The notes below the pieces were generated by a model. The model had not been told where the DNA came from and did no database searches. It saw only the letters and a list, made by a program, of their open reading frames with translations. Positions 11,171-21,704 of a DNA stretch of 36,681 bases are shown here, piece after piece. This DNA is from Chromera velia (lineage: Eukaryota > Sar > Chromeraceae): positions 1 to 36,681 of the forward strand of contig JAHBMJ010001048.1 in the NCBI GenBank assembly GCA_018398765.1. The letters are read 5' to 3'. A program made the position numbers and the translations under genes. How positions within the stretch are numbered: position 1 is the stretch's first letter; each line of letters opens with the position of its first letter.

Positions 11171-13621
11171 TCCCGCTTTCCCTTTTCTGCACAGACAGAG
11201 TCCAGAAAGGGAAGCAAATCTATGCATACAAGGGTTAATGAACCTTACCGATGGCGATGAACGGAAAACAGTTCTAAAGGGTAGGTGTCTGCTATCTAGC
11301 AGGATCGAAGTGGGGTTCTTTGTGTGACTAAACGGTGACTGAACAGACGAGGCAAATATCAAAGTATGACCCTTCTGACTGTCTGCCACTTTACTACTTC
11401 TCCGCGTTTTTTCCACCGTCTCATGCCGTCAACTTGGCAATCTGCACCACCGTACGGCCTCATTGCAAAGTCCGACGCAGTGGAGGAGAAGACTGTCCCA
11501 ATAAGATCGTTCCTGGCATGCAATTAGCGCTTCTGCATTTATTATGGCTGGATCGATTTCATTTGAACTTTATGTTTGTTTTCAGTGGCTTGGTAACGGG
11601 TTAAGAAAGTTGCGTGTACGTAGGCAAAAGTGTGATGACCCGTGATGCACTGTTTTATTTTAAATTTGTTGGTCTTCCCTTCCGGGCCTTCCCTTTGCAG
11701 GTAGTCCCTCGTCCCCCCTCCCTGCCACAAACACTCCACGATGACCCTAAACCCCTGGAACCAAATCGAAAGAAAGTAGACTCCATACGCATCACGCACA
11801 CCATGCTGTCTTCCGTCTTTCTCTCAAGGTGCGACGTGTGCCTGACTGACCTCTGCCTTTAAGTTAGCAATACCGGGCTTCACAACCGCCTGCAAGAGAG
11901 GCCGCTGCATCCGTCTGCACGCAGACAGGGGAAAAGTTGAGTAAAGGCAAAAAGAGGATCAGATGAATTAAGTCTTTTTTTCTCCTCTAATGTTGCCCTA
12001 GAATGTTGCCGACTCTTCTGTGGTCACACGACTTTTCGGACGTAAAAAAAAATGCGATGCTAATAAAAATGTTGAAGCCAAGAAAAACGAATCACAAAAC
12101 TCTCAAATTATAGTGATTCTTTTCAACAACGAGACCAACTGACTTTCAGAGGATCTCAAAAATGATGATAGATAGAGAGGGAGGGAGAGCGGCTGTTGAA
12201 TTCCGGGGTTCCTGAAGGACTTATCCCAAACTTCCCTTTCTGCACAGAAAAAGAGATGGAAGCAAAATCCAGAAATCACTGAACCACACTGATAGACGGG
12301 AATGCTTTCTGAAGTGTGCGCACTGTCTGGCAGAGAATTGAACTCCGAGTCTATCTAGAACCAAACAAAAGAGAAACCCAAAATCCGATGAGCCCTCTCT
12401 ACCTGCCTGATCACACCAATCACTGTGAGTTGGATGGGGGGGAGGATGTCCTCTCATTCTAACAAAGCAAAGACAAGTGAATATTCATCTCACGGATTAT
12501 TGACTCAGTGGTTCATTCTTTACGACGATCACGACGCCCCTGTCAACCCGTTAAGGCCTCCGTTGACACCCCTTCCTATGGGTTAGGGACTTCGTTTTGT
12601 GCAAGAACAGGACTCCGAGGTGAGAGTACCAAATGAAGTGGACACAAATGGTTCTGAATCAGCACAGAAAGGAAGTTCCCTTGTATACCTTGTGCAGGAG
12701 ACGGGACTCGTATCTTCACCATGCAGGTCAAACTGCTGCTCACCATCCGTCTCCTTTCTTAACGTGCTTCCCCTCCCTCCCACTCACACACACGTATTCA
12801 TATACAGTCCCTCGCTCACCTTCTGGCGGACTTTGATCATCTCATACGTGAGAAACTGGTGGTTGTCAGCGAGTGGGCTTCCTCGTTCCTGCTTGCCCTC
12901 TCCGCCGCCTCTTGTCTGCTCCCTCTTACCAGAGCACAACGACATCCGTCCCTGCATATCCTTTTGGGGCAACAGAGGGTTGCTCTAAATTCCTCCTCGG
13001 AAGATATTCATTCCCACGTGTTCTCAACCGTATCACCTCCTTCCCGTACACCACGCGTCGCAAAGAAGGCTATGCTAAGAGGGTGATCAGAAGAGGAGTG
13101 TGCCCCCCTAGCTGTACATAGAGCTCCGGCTGGCCGGAACGAAATTGAGGCTTTTTCACATTGCGCTGGTCGTTCGACTGGGTGTCCTCCGACGTTTCTT
13201 CAGCGTCTGCCTGACTCTAGGATTGACTCTTGGGACAATGTGGTCGAGGTAAAGGCAAAGACACACATGGACACAGCCGGAAGAAGTGATGGACATCAAT
13301 TACAACAGACAAAATGTCAGAAACCGAAGGGTTGCACGTTCCCGAAGAGACAGAGATGCAAATCATTTTGCGCAACACTCCCCGCAGACTATCAAGATTC
13401 AGATTTCTCTGTACAGAAGACGAACGTGAGACAAATTGAATGTTTGGGGTGTTTACTGGAATCGCCTGACTCTTCTGAATTCGTCTGCTGATTTGTTTGG
13501 TTGGAGATCGATGCTTGAGGAGCTATATAGTCAATGCATCATGATCGAGGACTTTTTATTTTTGGGGGGCTGGACGCCGGGCGGCGATCGGCGGCGTGGC
13601 GCGCGGCGGCGGCGCGTCATC
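11171..13621. other. Intergenic DNA before the gap, no gene recognised
   Basis: About 2.4 kb with no convincing coding region. ORFs at 11542-11799 (minus), 12599-12988 (plus) and 13240-13491 (plus) lack domains and codon-level plausibility. The part nearest the gap could hold untranslated or upstream exons of the leucine-rich repeat gene, but I could not place any. Confidence 0.5.
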
Positions 13622-13731
13622 NNNNNNNNNNNNNNNNNNNNNNNNNNNNNNNNNNNNNNNNNNNNNNNNNNNNNNNNNNNNNNNNNNNNNNNNNNNNNNN
13701 NNNNNNNNNNNNNNNNNNNNNNNNNNNNNNN
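13622..13731. other. Assembly gap (110 N)
   Basis: A run of 110 unknown bases. The left flank is a GC-rich, GGC/GCG-repetitive stretch ending in CGTCATC, and the right flank starts with the same CGTCATC followed by CGCCGC-type sequence. True gap size is unknown. Confidence 0.99.
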
Positions 13732-13877
13732 CGTCATCGCCGCGCCGCCACTGAGGGTCTCTCCCTCTGTCTCAATTTAGAGTGACATGCAGTCTCGGGA
13801 GTTGTCACTCAGTTCCAGCTGTTCTTTTGTGTATAGCTTGCCACTTCCTTGCTTTAGCAGTGTATGTTCCTGGAAAC

Positions 13878-14926
13878 ATGTCGCAATCAACCACGAACGT
13901 CGAGAGCTCCCCGCCAGGTGCGCCGCTGCTCTGTCCTCCCGACGGCGGCTTCAGTCTGCAGTCTCCGAACTTCTTGAACGACGCCCTGCTCGCAGGCGAG
14001 GAGGACTCCCGACAATCCAGAGGCACATCTGCGCAGAGGATGGACAGTGAACTCTCTGTGCTCTTCGAACACGCTCGTCCTTCTGGAGAGGTGCGTGGCA
14101 TTCCATCTCACATAACATTCAACCGTCTTTTGACTGACCTTTCGGTCTAATCAATCTGCAATCTTTCACAAGCTGTGGCTCCACAATATCTCGGATGGGC
14201 TTGTCAGTGTTTCTCAGACGAGGCTTTCTGGTCCTTTTCTGCTGCAGGCAATATCAGAGCTGGCTTCAAACAGGAGCGGCTACGGCGTGGCGTGGCTTCT
14301 GCTGGAGTTCAAGAGGAAGGTCAGCTGGGCCGGACTGGAGGGCATGTCTCTTGCTTCCCTGTGGTTTGGATTTTCTGTATGAAGTTGAATGTGATCAGAA
14401 GGCGCATTGGTTAGGTTGTTGCACCTCTGTGGGTGATAACCTCTGAGGTGGTTTTTTGACTGTTTCTTTCTTGTATGTACGTGTCTGAATGCTTATAATA
14501 ATGTGTTCGTCTGACCGAATGCAGGGCCGCACCGATTTTCCTCTTCAGAACCTTGACTTATCAAGTAAGCGGGAAGCGATCTGCATGGGAGCGTGTCTCC
14601 AAGACACTGTCGAAAGTATCTTCTCGTCTCTTCTCTTCTCTTCCCTAGGAAGCTATTGGATGAGAAGGGAAAAGGGGATCAAATACGGTGGGTTCACTGT
14701 GTCTGAGAAAGAAATGTCTCTCTGGATGCACGTTGTCGTGACTTCTTTGTGCATCTGTTCTCGCTGTCTTCATTTGTCCCTCTCCCTTTCGGATCGTCCG
14801 GCTTTTGTGTTTCGACCTCATCAGACTCTCTGCCAGCGAGTTCCTCTCTTTTTTTGTCCCTCTGACTCTCTCTCTCTGTCTCTCTGCCTGTTTGTCTGTC
14901 TGTCTATCTATCAATCTATCAATCTA

Positions 14927-15001
<75 letters not shown>

Positions 15002-18000
15002 TTGCATGTCTGCATGTTTGTGTGTGTGAGAGAGGGGGAACAGATGCAACGCGTTGAAGGACGTGTCCGTGCCCGTCCTGTGTCTTCATTCGTGAACAGG
15101 GGCTTCCTTCCTCATCAAATGTATTTCCTTCCTTCCTTCCTTCCTTCCTTCCTTCCTTCCTTCCTTCCGCAGGTTTCTCTCTAAGTGCCTCCAAGCTGAA
15201 GCTTCTGCTTACCTCCATTCGGAAGGGGCCCAATGTGCTGCTGGAGACCCTTAAATGCGGTCAGTGGGAATCAAAAAATTTCTTCCTTTGTGCAGCCCCC
15301 GTACAATCACACATGACGAAAGCCGCTAGGAACAGAGGCAGAAAAGGACACGAGGAGACGAAGAGAGAGACCCAACGCCGCAGGCGAAGACAAGAAGCTG
15401 CAGCAGGATACAAATGAAGGCGAGAGGCCGGGCAGAAGCGAGCAGCGCGAGTCACTGAGCCTTTCCGCTCTTCCACATAAACTGTAGTCATCCACTGCAC
15501 GCACGTACACACCTACACGTACAGACATCCACATGAAATATGCGCTTTCCCTCCCCCCCCAGGTGCACATGTCTGCAGGGATCCGTGTCTGCCCGTCCTC
15601 CTTGAACTATTTCTGCCACCACAAGGAGAGGGGCCAGACGGGCTGCCTGGGGTTCGTTCGAAGACTTTGAGCCTTTCCGGTTAGTCGTCTGAACATCAAC
15701 CTGACGCTGCGACGAGAGTTCTTTGTTCAAGCCAACACGGAAGCAAAAACTGTTGGGGAAGAGAAGAGCAAGGTAGCAAACAAAGCGAGAAGAACAAATA
15801 TGTTATTCAAATGTTTTTGTCGTGTCTGACTGACTCGATCGTGGCCTTCAGAAGAGTTTTTCTCCGGCTTCTCAGACGGGTCGCATCTCTCTCAATCTGA
15901 AAGCCCCCCCTCCCCCTTGCGCTTTCCAACTGAGCAGCATCCTGCAAGAAAAGGAGAGATCCTTGGTTCCTTATGCTCGGCCAAGGTCATGGCTGGCTTC
16001 CTATTCTCTTCGGTTTTGTCTGCTCTTCCCCTCCCCTTGACTGCCTTGCTGCAGACTGCGATCTCGGCCCCGCGGCTCCTTCCATCTTCAACGTTCTCCC
16101 CGAGTCTCTGGAACATCTGGGCCTCAGCGGTCAGTCAGAATAATTCTGTCTGCAGGCCTATTCATTCGCATTTCCTCCTGATGTAAGAATTGACGTTTGC
16201 TTACTAACTTGGCGCCTTTGTATTTCCGTGCATGCGTACGTGGATGTGTGTGTGTGTGTGTGCGCGCGCGCGCGTGCGTCTCACGATTTATCATCGGGCG
16301 CCTGTTTATGGATGTAGGCGTAAGGTCGTGCGCAGGTCCTCTTTTCTTTCTCTGCTCTGCCTTTTATTGTTCTGTTCCTTTTGTCTTTTCAACTTCCTGC
16401 TTATTTCGTGCACGTCTCATTTCTTTATTACCTTTTCTCTTATATGATGTTTCGTATGATGTGTCGCCTATCTTGCCGCTCTCTCTTTCTCAGACCTGTT
16501 CTTGATTGCACTTACCAATCAACTTACTATCATGTGCCCTTTGCAGAAAATCGACTTCGCAAGGCAGCCATGGAAGGACTGGGCTCCCTCCTCTCCTCTG
16601 GCAGGCTGCCTGCCCTCCTGAGTCTGGACCTGAGTGACAATCCGCTAGGGCCCTCGGGGGTCCGTGCGCTCGCAGAGGGAATCTGCTCGGCATCCCGTCC
16701 ATTTGCCCTCAAGTCACTCAAGCTCTCCCGAACAAGAGCAAAGGCAGAGGGGGTAGAGGCACTCGCACAGGCGTTGAAAGCAAAAGAAACGACAAACGGA
16801 TTGCAGATTTTAGACCTCGAAGGGAACAAAATGATGGCAGAGGGATTGAAGCACTTGGTTTCTGCCCTCTCAGCGCGGTCGGTCCCTCACCTGCGAGTCC
16901 TGATATTGAAGGGAAACTCGCTCTCTCACGTGACGCCAGTCGAAAGAGACTACTCCCCGATACGCCAACTCCTCTGTACGAGTGTGTTAGCTGAGTTGGA
17001 AGAACTTGACTTGAGCAGCAATGTGTTGTTTGACATCTACGCAGCTGCAACAGCACCTGTGGTTGCAGGAGCTGCTGCCTCCCTCGCCTTTCCGGGGCGT
17101 TTCCCGAAACTGCGACGCCTAGATCTAGGCGGCCCATTTTGGTCCCAAATGAGCGCGGAGCAGCTGCTTGCTTTTGCAACCGCTTTGCAAGTGGACGGTG
17201 CACCGTCTCTCGAAGAGCTGGTTATCCCACGGACGGGGGGGAACGTGGGCGAGAGTCCCGAGGGTGTTGTTGCATTTGCCAATGCTATCAACGCAGGGCG
17301 CTTGTCGCAGTTGACAAGCCTGACGCTGCAGAACCGCAGTGATATGACAGGGGAGTCTTTTGCGGCGTTTAGTCGCAGCCTGTCAACAGGTAAGACACCT
17401 TTGTTGCAAACCCTGGACGTTGAGATGCACAATGGGCATGCAGAAAAGGGAGTGGAAGCCATAGCAGAAACAATCCAGGGAGGGGAGTTGTCTTTGCTTC
17501 GGACGTTCAGACTGGATTTGCGTGGCCGTTTGAGTATCGTTACCGACAGCGGTGCCATATGGAAGCTTGGGGCGTCTTTGGGTTGTGGGGGGTGTCCGGC
17601 ACTCCAGACGCTCGAACTGAATTGGAGGGAGGAGGGGGATGTGGGGATAGGGGGATTGGCGCAGGGTTTGGGTGAGGGGGGCCTTCCTTGCCTTGAGGAT
17701 TTGTCCTTGGATGTGAAATGTTGGGGGGAAGGGGAGGGGAGTGGTTTCGTTGATTTTGGGGAGGTTTTGAGTACAGGGAAGGTTCCTTCCCTCCGTACTT
17801 TGACGATAGCTTTGGGTCCGTGCGATTCGGTTCCTTTTCTATGTGAGGGCCTATCTCGAGGTCGAATGGGTCCTAGAGTTCAGGTAGACCTCGGTCTTTC
17901 GGGAGACGGGAACATTGATGAGGCAGTAACGAGACTGGCCGATCTCATTCGAGAAGGGAAGTTTTCCAGTCTCCAAAAAATTGCATTCAAGGGATTTTAC

Positions 18001-18897
18001 ATGCTCAGCGAATCGGGGGGGGAAATGCTGGGAGAAGCCTTGACGCACGCAGACGCGTGCATGAATTCTTTGGAAGAGATTTTCATCGAAAAGCAAAGCT
18101 CCGAATCAGTTGTGTCACTCCTAAAGGGCCTCTGCAGAGGTGCTGGACGTCTGCCAGCCCTAGAGTCTCTCAGATGCCCCCCTATTGACTCACAGGGCGC
18201 TGAGTGTCTGCACGCCCTTGTGAATGGGGCCAAAATCCCTGCGCTCCGAGATTTGAAGTGGGTCGGGATGGGGGGGGTTGAGAGTCTTACTGCTGCCCTG
18301 AACTCTCCTAATATCTCCGCATTGCGAGAGCTTGAGGTGGGCCTGTGTCTGACGGCGTGTGGCGGCAGTTTCCCCGGAGGTGCTGTGGCGGCAGTCAAAG
18401 TCTTTTCAACCGCCCTCAGCTCTGGGAATCTCCGCAGGTTGGAAGAGCTTTGCGTGAGGACTGTTCGTGCGCCTGAAGCAACCCTTGCCTTGTGTGAGGG
18501 CTTGAACAGTGGGAAGATGTCTTCTCTCCGTAAGCTTCAACTACATGAAGTCTCACTGGAGACTGAGGGGGCGAAGGCCCTGTCAGAGGTTGTGCTTGCA
18601 GAGAAGCTGCCTTGCTTGAGAACACTCGTGGCGACGTCAACAAGGCTCACAGACGCGGGGTTTCAGGCACTCGCAGAGGCATGGATGAGCCAGCCTCCCC
18701 CTCCCTTGGAGCGTCTTCACATTCAATATAACAATCTGACCGGAGGGGTGACAGACATTCTGCTGAAACTTTTAGAATCGGACTGCTTGCCAGCTCTTGA
18801 GAATGTGAAGCTCTACTCCAATTATGGAATGGATGAACACGCGAGGAGTCTGCTCTCTGTGGCCTTCCCCGAAGTAATCGACTTCGGTTCTTGGTAA
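13878..18897 (+). CDS. Leucine-rich repeat protein (RNase-inhibitor-like), 7 exons, 1003 aa
   Basis: Exons 13878-14090, 14248-14376, 14525-14564, 15173-15259, 15563-15679, 16055-16129 and 16547-18897 join in frame with matching phases, giving 1003 codons plus TAA. Residues 1-71 are Ser/Pro-rich and probably disordered. About 72-114 form a conserved-looking lead-in (LLLEFKRKVSWAGLE). From about 120 to the end there are some 20 or more leucine-rich repeats with LxxLxLxxN cores and a helical GxxALAEAL half, for example LLSLDLSDNPLGPSGVRALA. That is the ribonuclease-inhibitor (LRR_RI) arrangement, a protein-binding solenoid. No signal peptide, membrane segment, kinase or NACHT domain is visible. 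The start is the first ATG in frame. An upstream exon could be hidden by the nearby gap. The partner and function cannot be told. Large LRR families of this style occur in chromerid algae. Confidence 0.88.
14930..14999 (+). repeat. (TC)n(TG)n compound microsatellite in LRR gene intron 3
   Basis: Tetranucleotide tatc units at 14903-14929 run into about 18 TC units and then about 16 TG units, inside the intron between exons 14525-14564 and 15173-15259. Confidence 0.93.
15125..15168 (+). repeat. (TTCC)n microsatellite forming a polypyrimidine tract at a splice acceptor
   Basis: About 11 ttcc units end four bases before the acceptor AG (15171-15172) of LRR exon 4, so the microsatellite itself is the polypyrimidine tract of this intron. 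Confidence 0.93.
16240..16275 (+). repeat. (TG)n(CG)n dinucleotide repeat in LRR gene intron 6
   Basis: Alternating purine-pyrimidine run, TG units followed by GC units, in the intron before the large last exon. Such runs can adopt Z-DNA in principle. Confidence 0.9.
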
Positions 18898-19384
18898 TCT
18901 TTTTTTAAAGAAAAAAGCCTTAAAAATTTGTTTGCCTGTCTTGTAAACACAAATTTATACAATTTTCGTTTGTATTCTCATGTCTAGCTGCGTCTCATAT
19001 CGCCTTACCCTTTAATACAAAAAAGTGAAGAAATATATGGTAGAAACATATGTCACAAATATGTTGGAAATACTATAGAAATTTTATAAAAACATCTGTC
19101 TTATCCGATAGAAATCTCATTTAAAAAATCTGGACCCTGGTTTGGACCACATTTCTAACTGTTTTAGACCTTCAATCTGATTTTTTAACGTACATTGGAC
19201 CTAGAACTATAGTAGAACTATATCAATCCTCTAAGGTTACACAATCACTTTTTTCAAAATGTTTTGTTACACATTGTTTTGTTACACGTTTTAATAGAAT
19301 TTTAATGAATGAATTAGTACACACTTTATTAGTGTGCATTAATTCAAACGATCATTTTTAGGAATGCATTAAGTACTGTAGTAT
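18898..19384. other. AT-rich 3' flank of the LRR gene
   Basis: Clearly AT-richer than the coding DNA before it. It holds paired TTTTGTTACACRT repeats near 19262-19290 and a near-perfect hairpin at 19310-19346. I see no open frame of note. The boundary near 19385, where GC content jumps, may mark the edge of the retroelement remnant. Confidence 0.6.
19310..19346. repeat. Hairpin: 16-bp near-perfect inverted repeat, 5-base loop
   Basis: Left arm 19310-19325 (TGAATTAGTACACACT), loop TTATT, right arm 19331-19346. The arms differ at two positions only. It lies upstream of the LINE remnant and resembles the hairpin at 21256-21281 in its ACACACTTT core. Confidence 0.8.
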
Positions 19385-20919
19385 CCTACCTCCCGACGCC
19401 GTCCCGCCGCTGCCGTTCGGTCCTTCTCGCATGCGCGCTGCCTTTGCTTTGATCGCCCGCCGCCGCGTTCTGTCTGTCTGGCCCCGGAAAGCTTGTCTTT
19501 GCGTTCGCGCGGGGACCAGGCTTTAAAAAGTTTGCACTCAGCCATCTCTGACGCTGAGATCGTTCATTCCGTTTGGCCCGTCGTGAGTCTATTCTATCTT
19601 AGCATCACTAGTTCAACGTTTAAGCTTTCGACTCTACGAATGGCTAAAGATCTTCCTATATCCAATTCTTTAGCTGACAGAGATCTTCAGACTGAGCTAA
19701 AGTCGGTAGAGCCTATAGATCTGTCCCTCTGTCTAGGCCGCGCCTCTGGTCTACCAAGACAGTCGAGGGTGGGGACCTTAGCAAGACAGTCGAAGCCCTC
19801 ATTGAGACGGCAGAGAAGGCATTGGAGGCTGTGTTTGGTACTCTTTCTTCTCTAGGCTTTGTTTCTCCCTTTTCTAAAATTACTTTGTTCAAGGCCCTCT
19901 GGCTGCCAGTCGGGCTGTATGGACTGGAAGCGATCCTGCTGAGAAAGACAGATGTTGCCTGCCTCGATGCATTACAGTTACGTTTTGTTCGATATTGTTT
20001 TGGTCTCTTCCATCACTCCTTTGTTTCACCTTCCCTTCTTTCTCTCTTTCTTGAGCCATTCAGTTCTCTACTTGGTAAGTTGAGTGAGAGTTTCATTCAA
20101 TGCATCAAATCGATCGACCGTGCTCTACCCCGGGCAGTGTGGAATGAGTATTTGGCTGGCTCGTGTAAACTCTTCATTAAGACAGTAAAATGGCTTGCTG
20201 TTCCATTAAATTCTAGATTAGATTGCTCCCTTTTGTGGCCTCCATTGCCAAGCACGGTGGGGGACAAGTTTAAAAGGAAGGGCAAGGGCAGAAGGAAAAG
20301 GGCGGCAAAAAAGATCGTAGAGGGTGCCTGGCTATTCGACTAGTTGAAAGAATAAACTAGAAACGTTAGAGACAGAGACGGAATTTTCCCCTGTTTTGCG
20401 AATCTCTCCCCTTTCCAATTAGAGAATCCGACCAGACAGCGTTTGGCCATGCACCTTCTAAGAGAAAGGAAATGGCGTCTAAGAAGTGAAATGATAGAGT
20501 GCAGTGTTGAACCTCTGCTAAAGAGTCTGTTGCAGTCCTCCGCAGGTTTCCTTACGCTTTTTAAGGCTCTCACAGGGGGGGATATAGATAGAACTCAACC
20601 GGAACGGCTGTGCGATAAATATTCATCCCCCTCGTGTGTGATCAAAGATGAGGTTCATGTCCTAACAGAATATAAGGACACATAAAGGGAACGAAACAGG
20701 CTGAAAGAACTGTATGAAACTGCCAAGCAGAAAGGGCTAATTGATATAAGAATACAGATCGCATAACGCGTTGCAGGTGCAACCGGGAGGGGCACTTCTG
20801 ATAATGAGAAGAAAATAAAGGATATGGTGTTGCTGTTGTGCACAATCCTGCCTAGAAGCGGTTCCAAAGCTATAGCCAACTGTCTCAAGAAGGTCCATTC
20901 CGTCGATAAGGCAAGTTGA
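19385..20919 (+). pseudogene. Non-LTR (LINE-type) retrotransposon ORF2 3' remnant
   Basis: From about 19694 to a TGA at 20917-20919 one plus frame encodes a protein-like sequence interrupted by in-frame stops at 20341, 20353, 20683 and about 20764, with no frameshift needed. The segment LFKALWLPVGLYGLEAILL followed by LDALQLRFVR (about 19885-19995) matches the region just after the reverse-transcriptase core of LINE ORF2 proteins (K..L..a...P.l.YG.E...l.....LD..Q.r.lR). Near 20605-20685, CDKYSSPSC then EVHVLTE resembles the C-terminal Cys/His knuckle found in many LINEs, with Cys residues already lost. Upstream, 19385-19694 is GC-rich and in broken frames. The catalytic reverse transcriptase part is absent, as expected of a 5'-truncated copy. 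Confidence 0.75.
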
Positions 20920-21255
20920 GGTGAATCAATCTGACTGGCATGCAGGCTTCCTCACCCCCCCCCCATGAATGTGTGCTCTGGGTTGTCCTCAAAGCCTTGT
21001 TAGTGGCTTGGGATTTGGCGTCACTAAATCTAGGATTTAACCCTCAATCATCATCATCATCATCACGTTTCATCTTCGTCTTCTTTTTTTTTTTAAAAAC
21101 GGTTTGACGGTTCTGTTTTTGGAGCAATTGTATCGTCAACAACGCGGCAGGGACAATTTTTGAGCACTGGAGGTAAGAGTAAAAGAGCAAAGACGGGAGC
21201 AGAAGGGTACCCATGAGAGAGATGGTGGATTTGTCTAAAATTATTGCACACTAAT

Positions 21256-21281
21256 TGTTACACACTTTTATGTGTAACAAA
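21256..21281. repeat. Perfect 10-bp hairpin, 6-base loop
   Basis: TTGTTACACA (21256-21265) is followed by CTTTTA and then TGTGTAACAA (21272-21281). It lies downstream of the LINE remnant and shares TTGTTACACA words with the region at 19262-19290. Confidence 0.88.
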
Positions 21282-21631
21282 GGGGGGGTCAGGGGTGATT
21301 GTTATACAATTAATTTTATGTAACACTACAAGATTGGTGTAAGTAGAACATAAATCGCTAAATAAATGGATTTTAATCAATCAATCATCTAGTCACTGCA
21401 ATATCATATCAGTATTAATATAATTTTTTTTTCTATTTTTTTTATAAGATAGGATAGAATAGGATTTATGTCCGGAGGATTGGCTTCTTGCTCTAATGTC
21501 GAATGTCCGATGTGCAGCTTCCAGGGAAAACGCCTAGGCGCTTCACTGCTAGTTTCACTGGCAGATCTAATAATTGGTATTCTTACCGTCTACCAAATAA
21601 AATGAGTTTGAAATTTATCTACAATTTTGCA

Positions 21632-21637
21632 TTTATT
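21632..21637 (-). terminator. Candidate polyadenylation signal AATAAA (minus strand)
   Basis: The minus strand reads AATAAA here, about 70 bases past the stop codon of the gene at 21705-23180. Position and sequence fit the eukaryotic signal, but such hexamers are common in AT-rich DNA. Confidence 0.35.
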
Positions 21638-21704
21638 AGGACTTGAATTGATTTCTGTTGAAAAGGAAGTTCAGCTCTTGGCGTGTTAAGCTGGTGAGGT
21701 ATAG

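Larger units (their letters stand above)
20920..21704. other. AT-rich spacer, hairpin and 3' flank of the minus-strand gene
   Basis: Contains an (atc)n run at about 21047-21066, a poly-T tract, the hairpin at 21256-21281 and AT-rich sequence. On the minus strand an AATAAA hexamer (21632-21637) lies about 70 bases downstream of the membrane-protein stop codon and could serve as its polyadenylation signal. No ORF of interest was seen. Confidence 0.6.

Noticed and set aside
12530-12600. Telomere-like or tRNA-like GGGTTAGGG stretch
   Set aside because: A single short word; no cloverleaf or A/B boxes could be drawn.
16381-16546. Long ORF start at 16381 as the N-terminus of the LRR protein
   Set aside because: The stretch before 16547 is T-rich intron. 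Joining exon 16055-16129 gives a phase-perfect LRR continuation instead.
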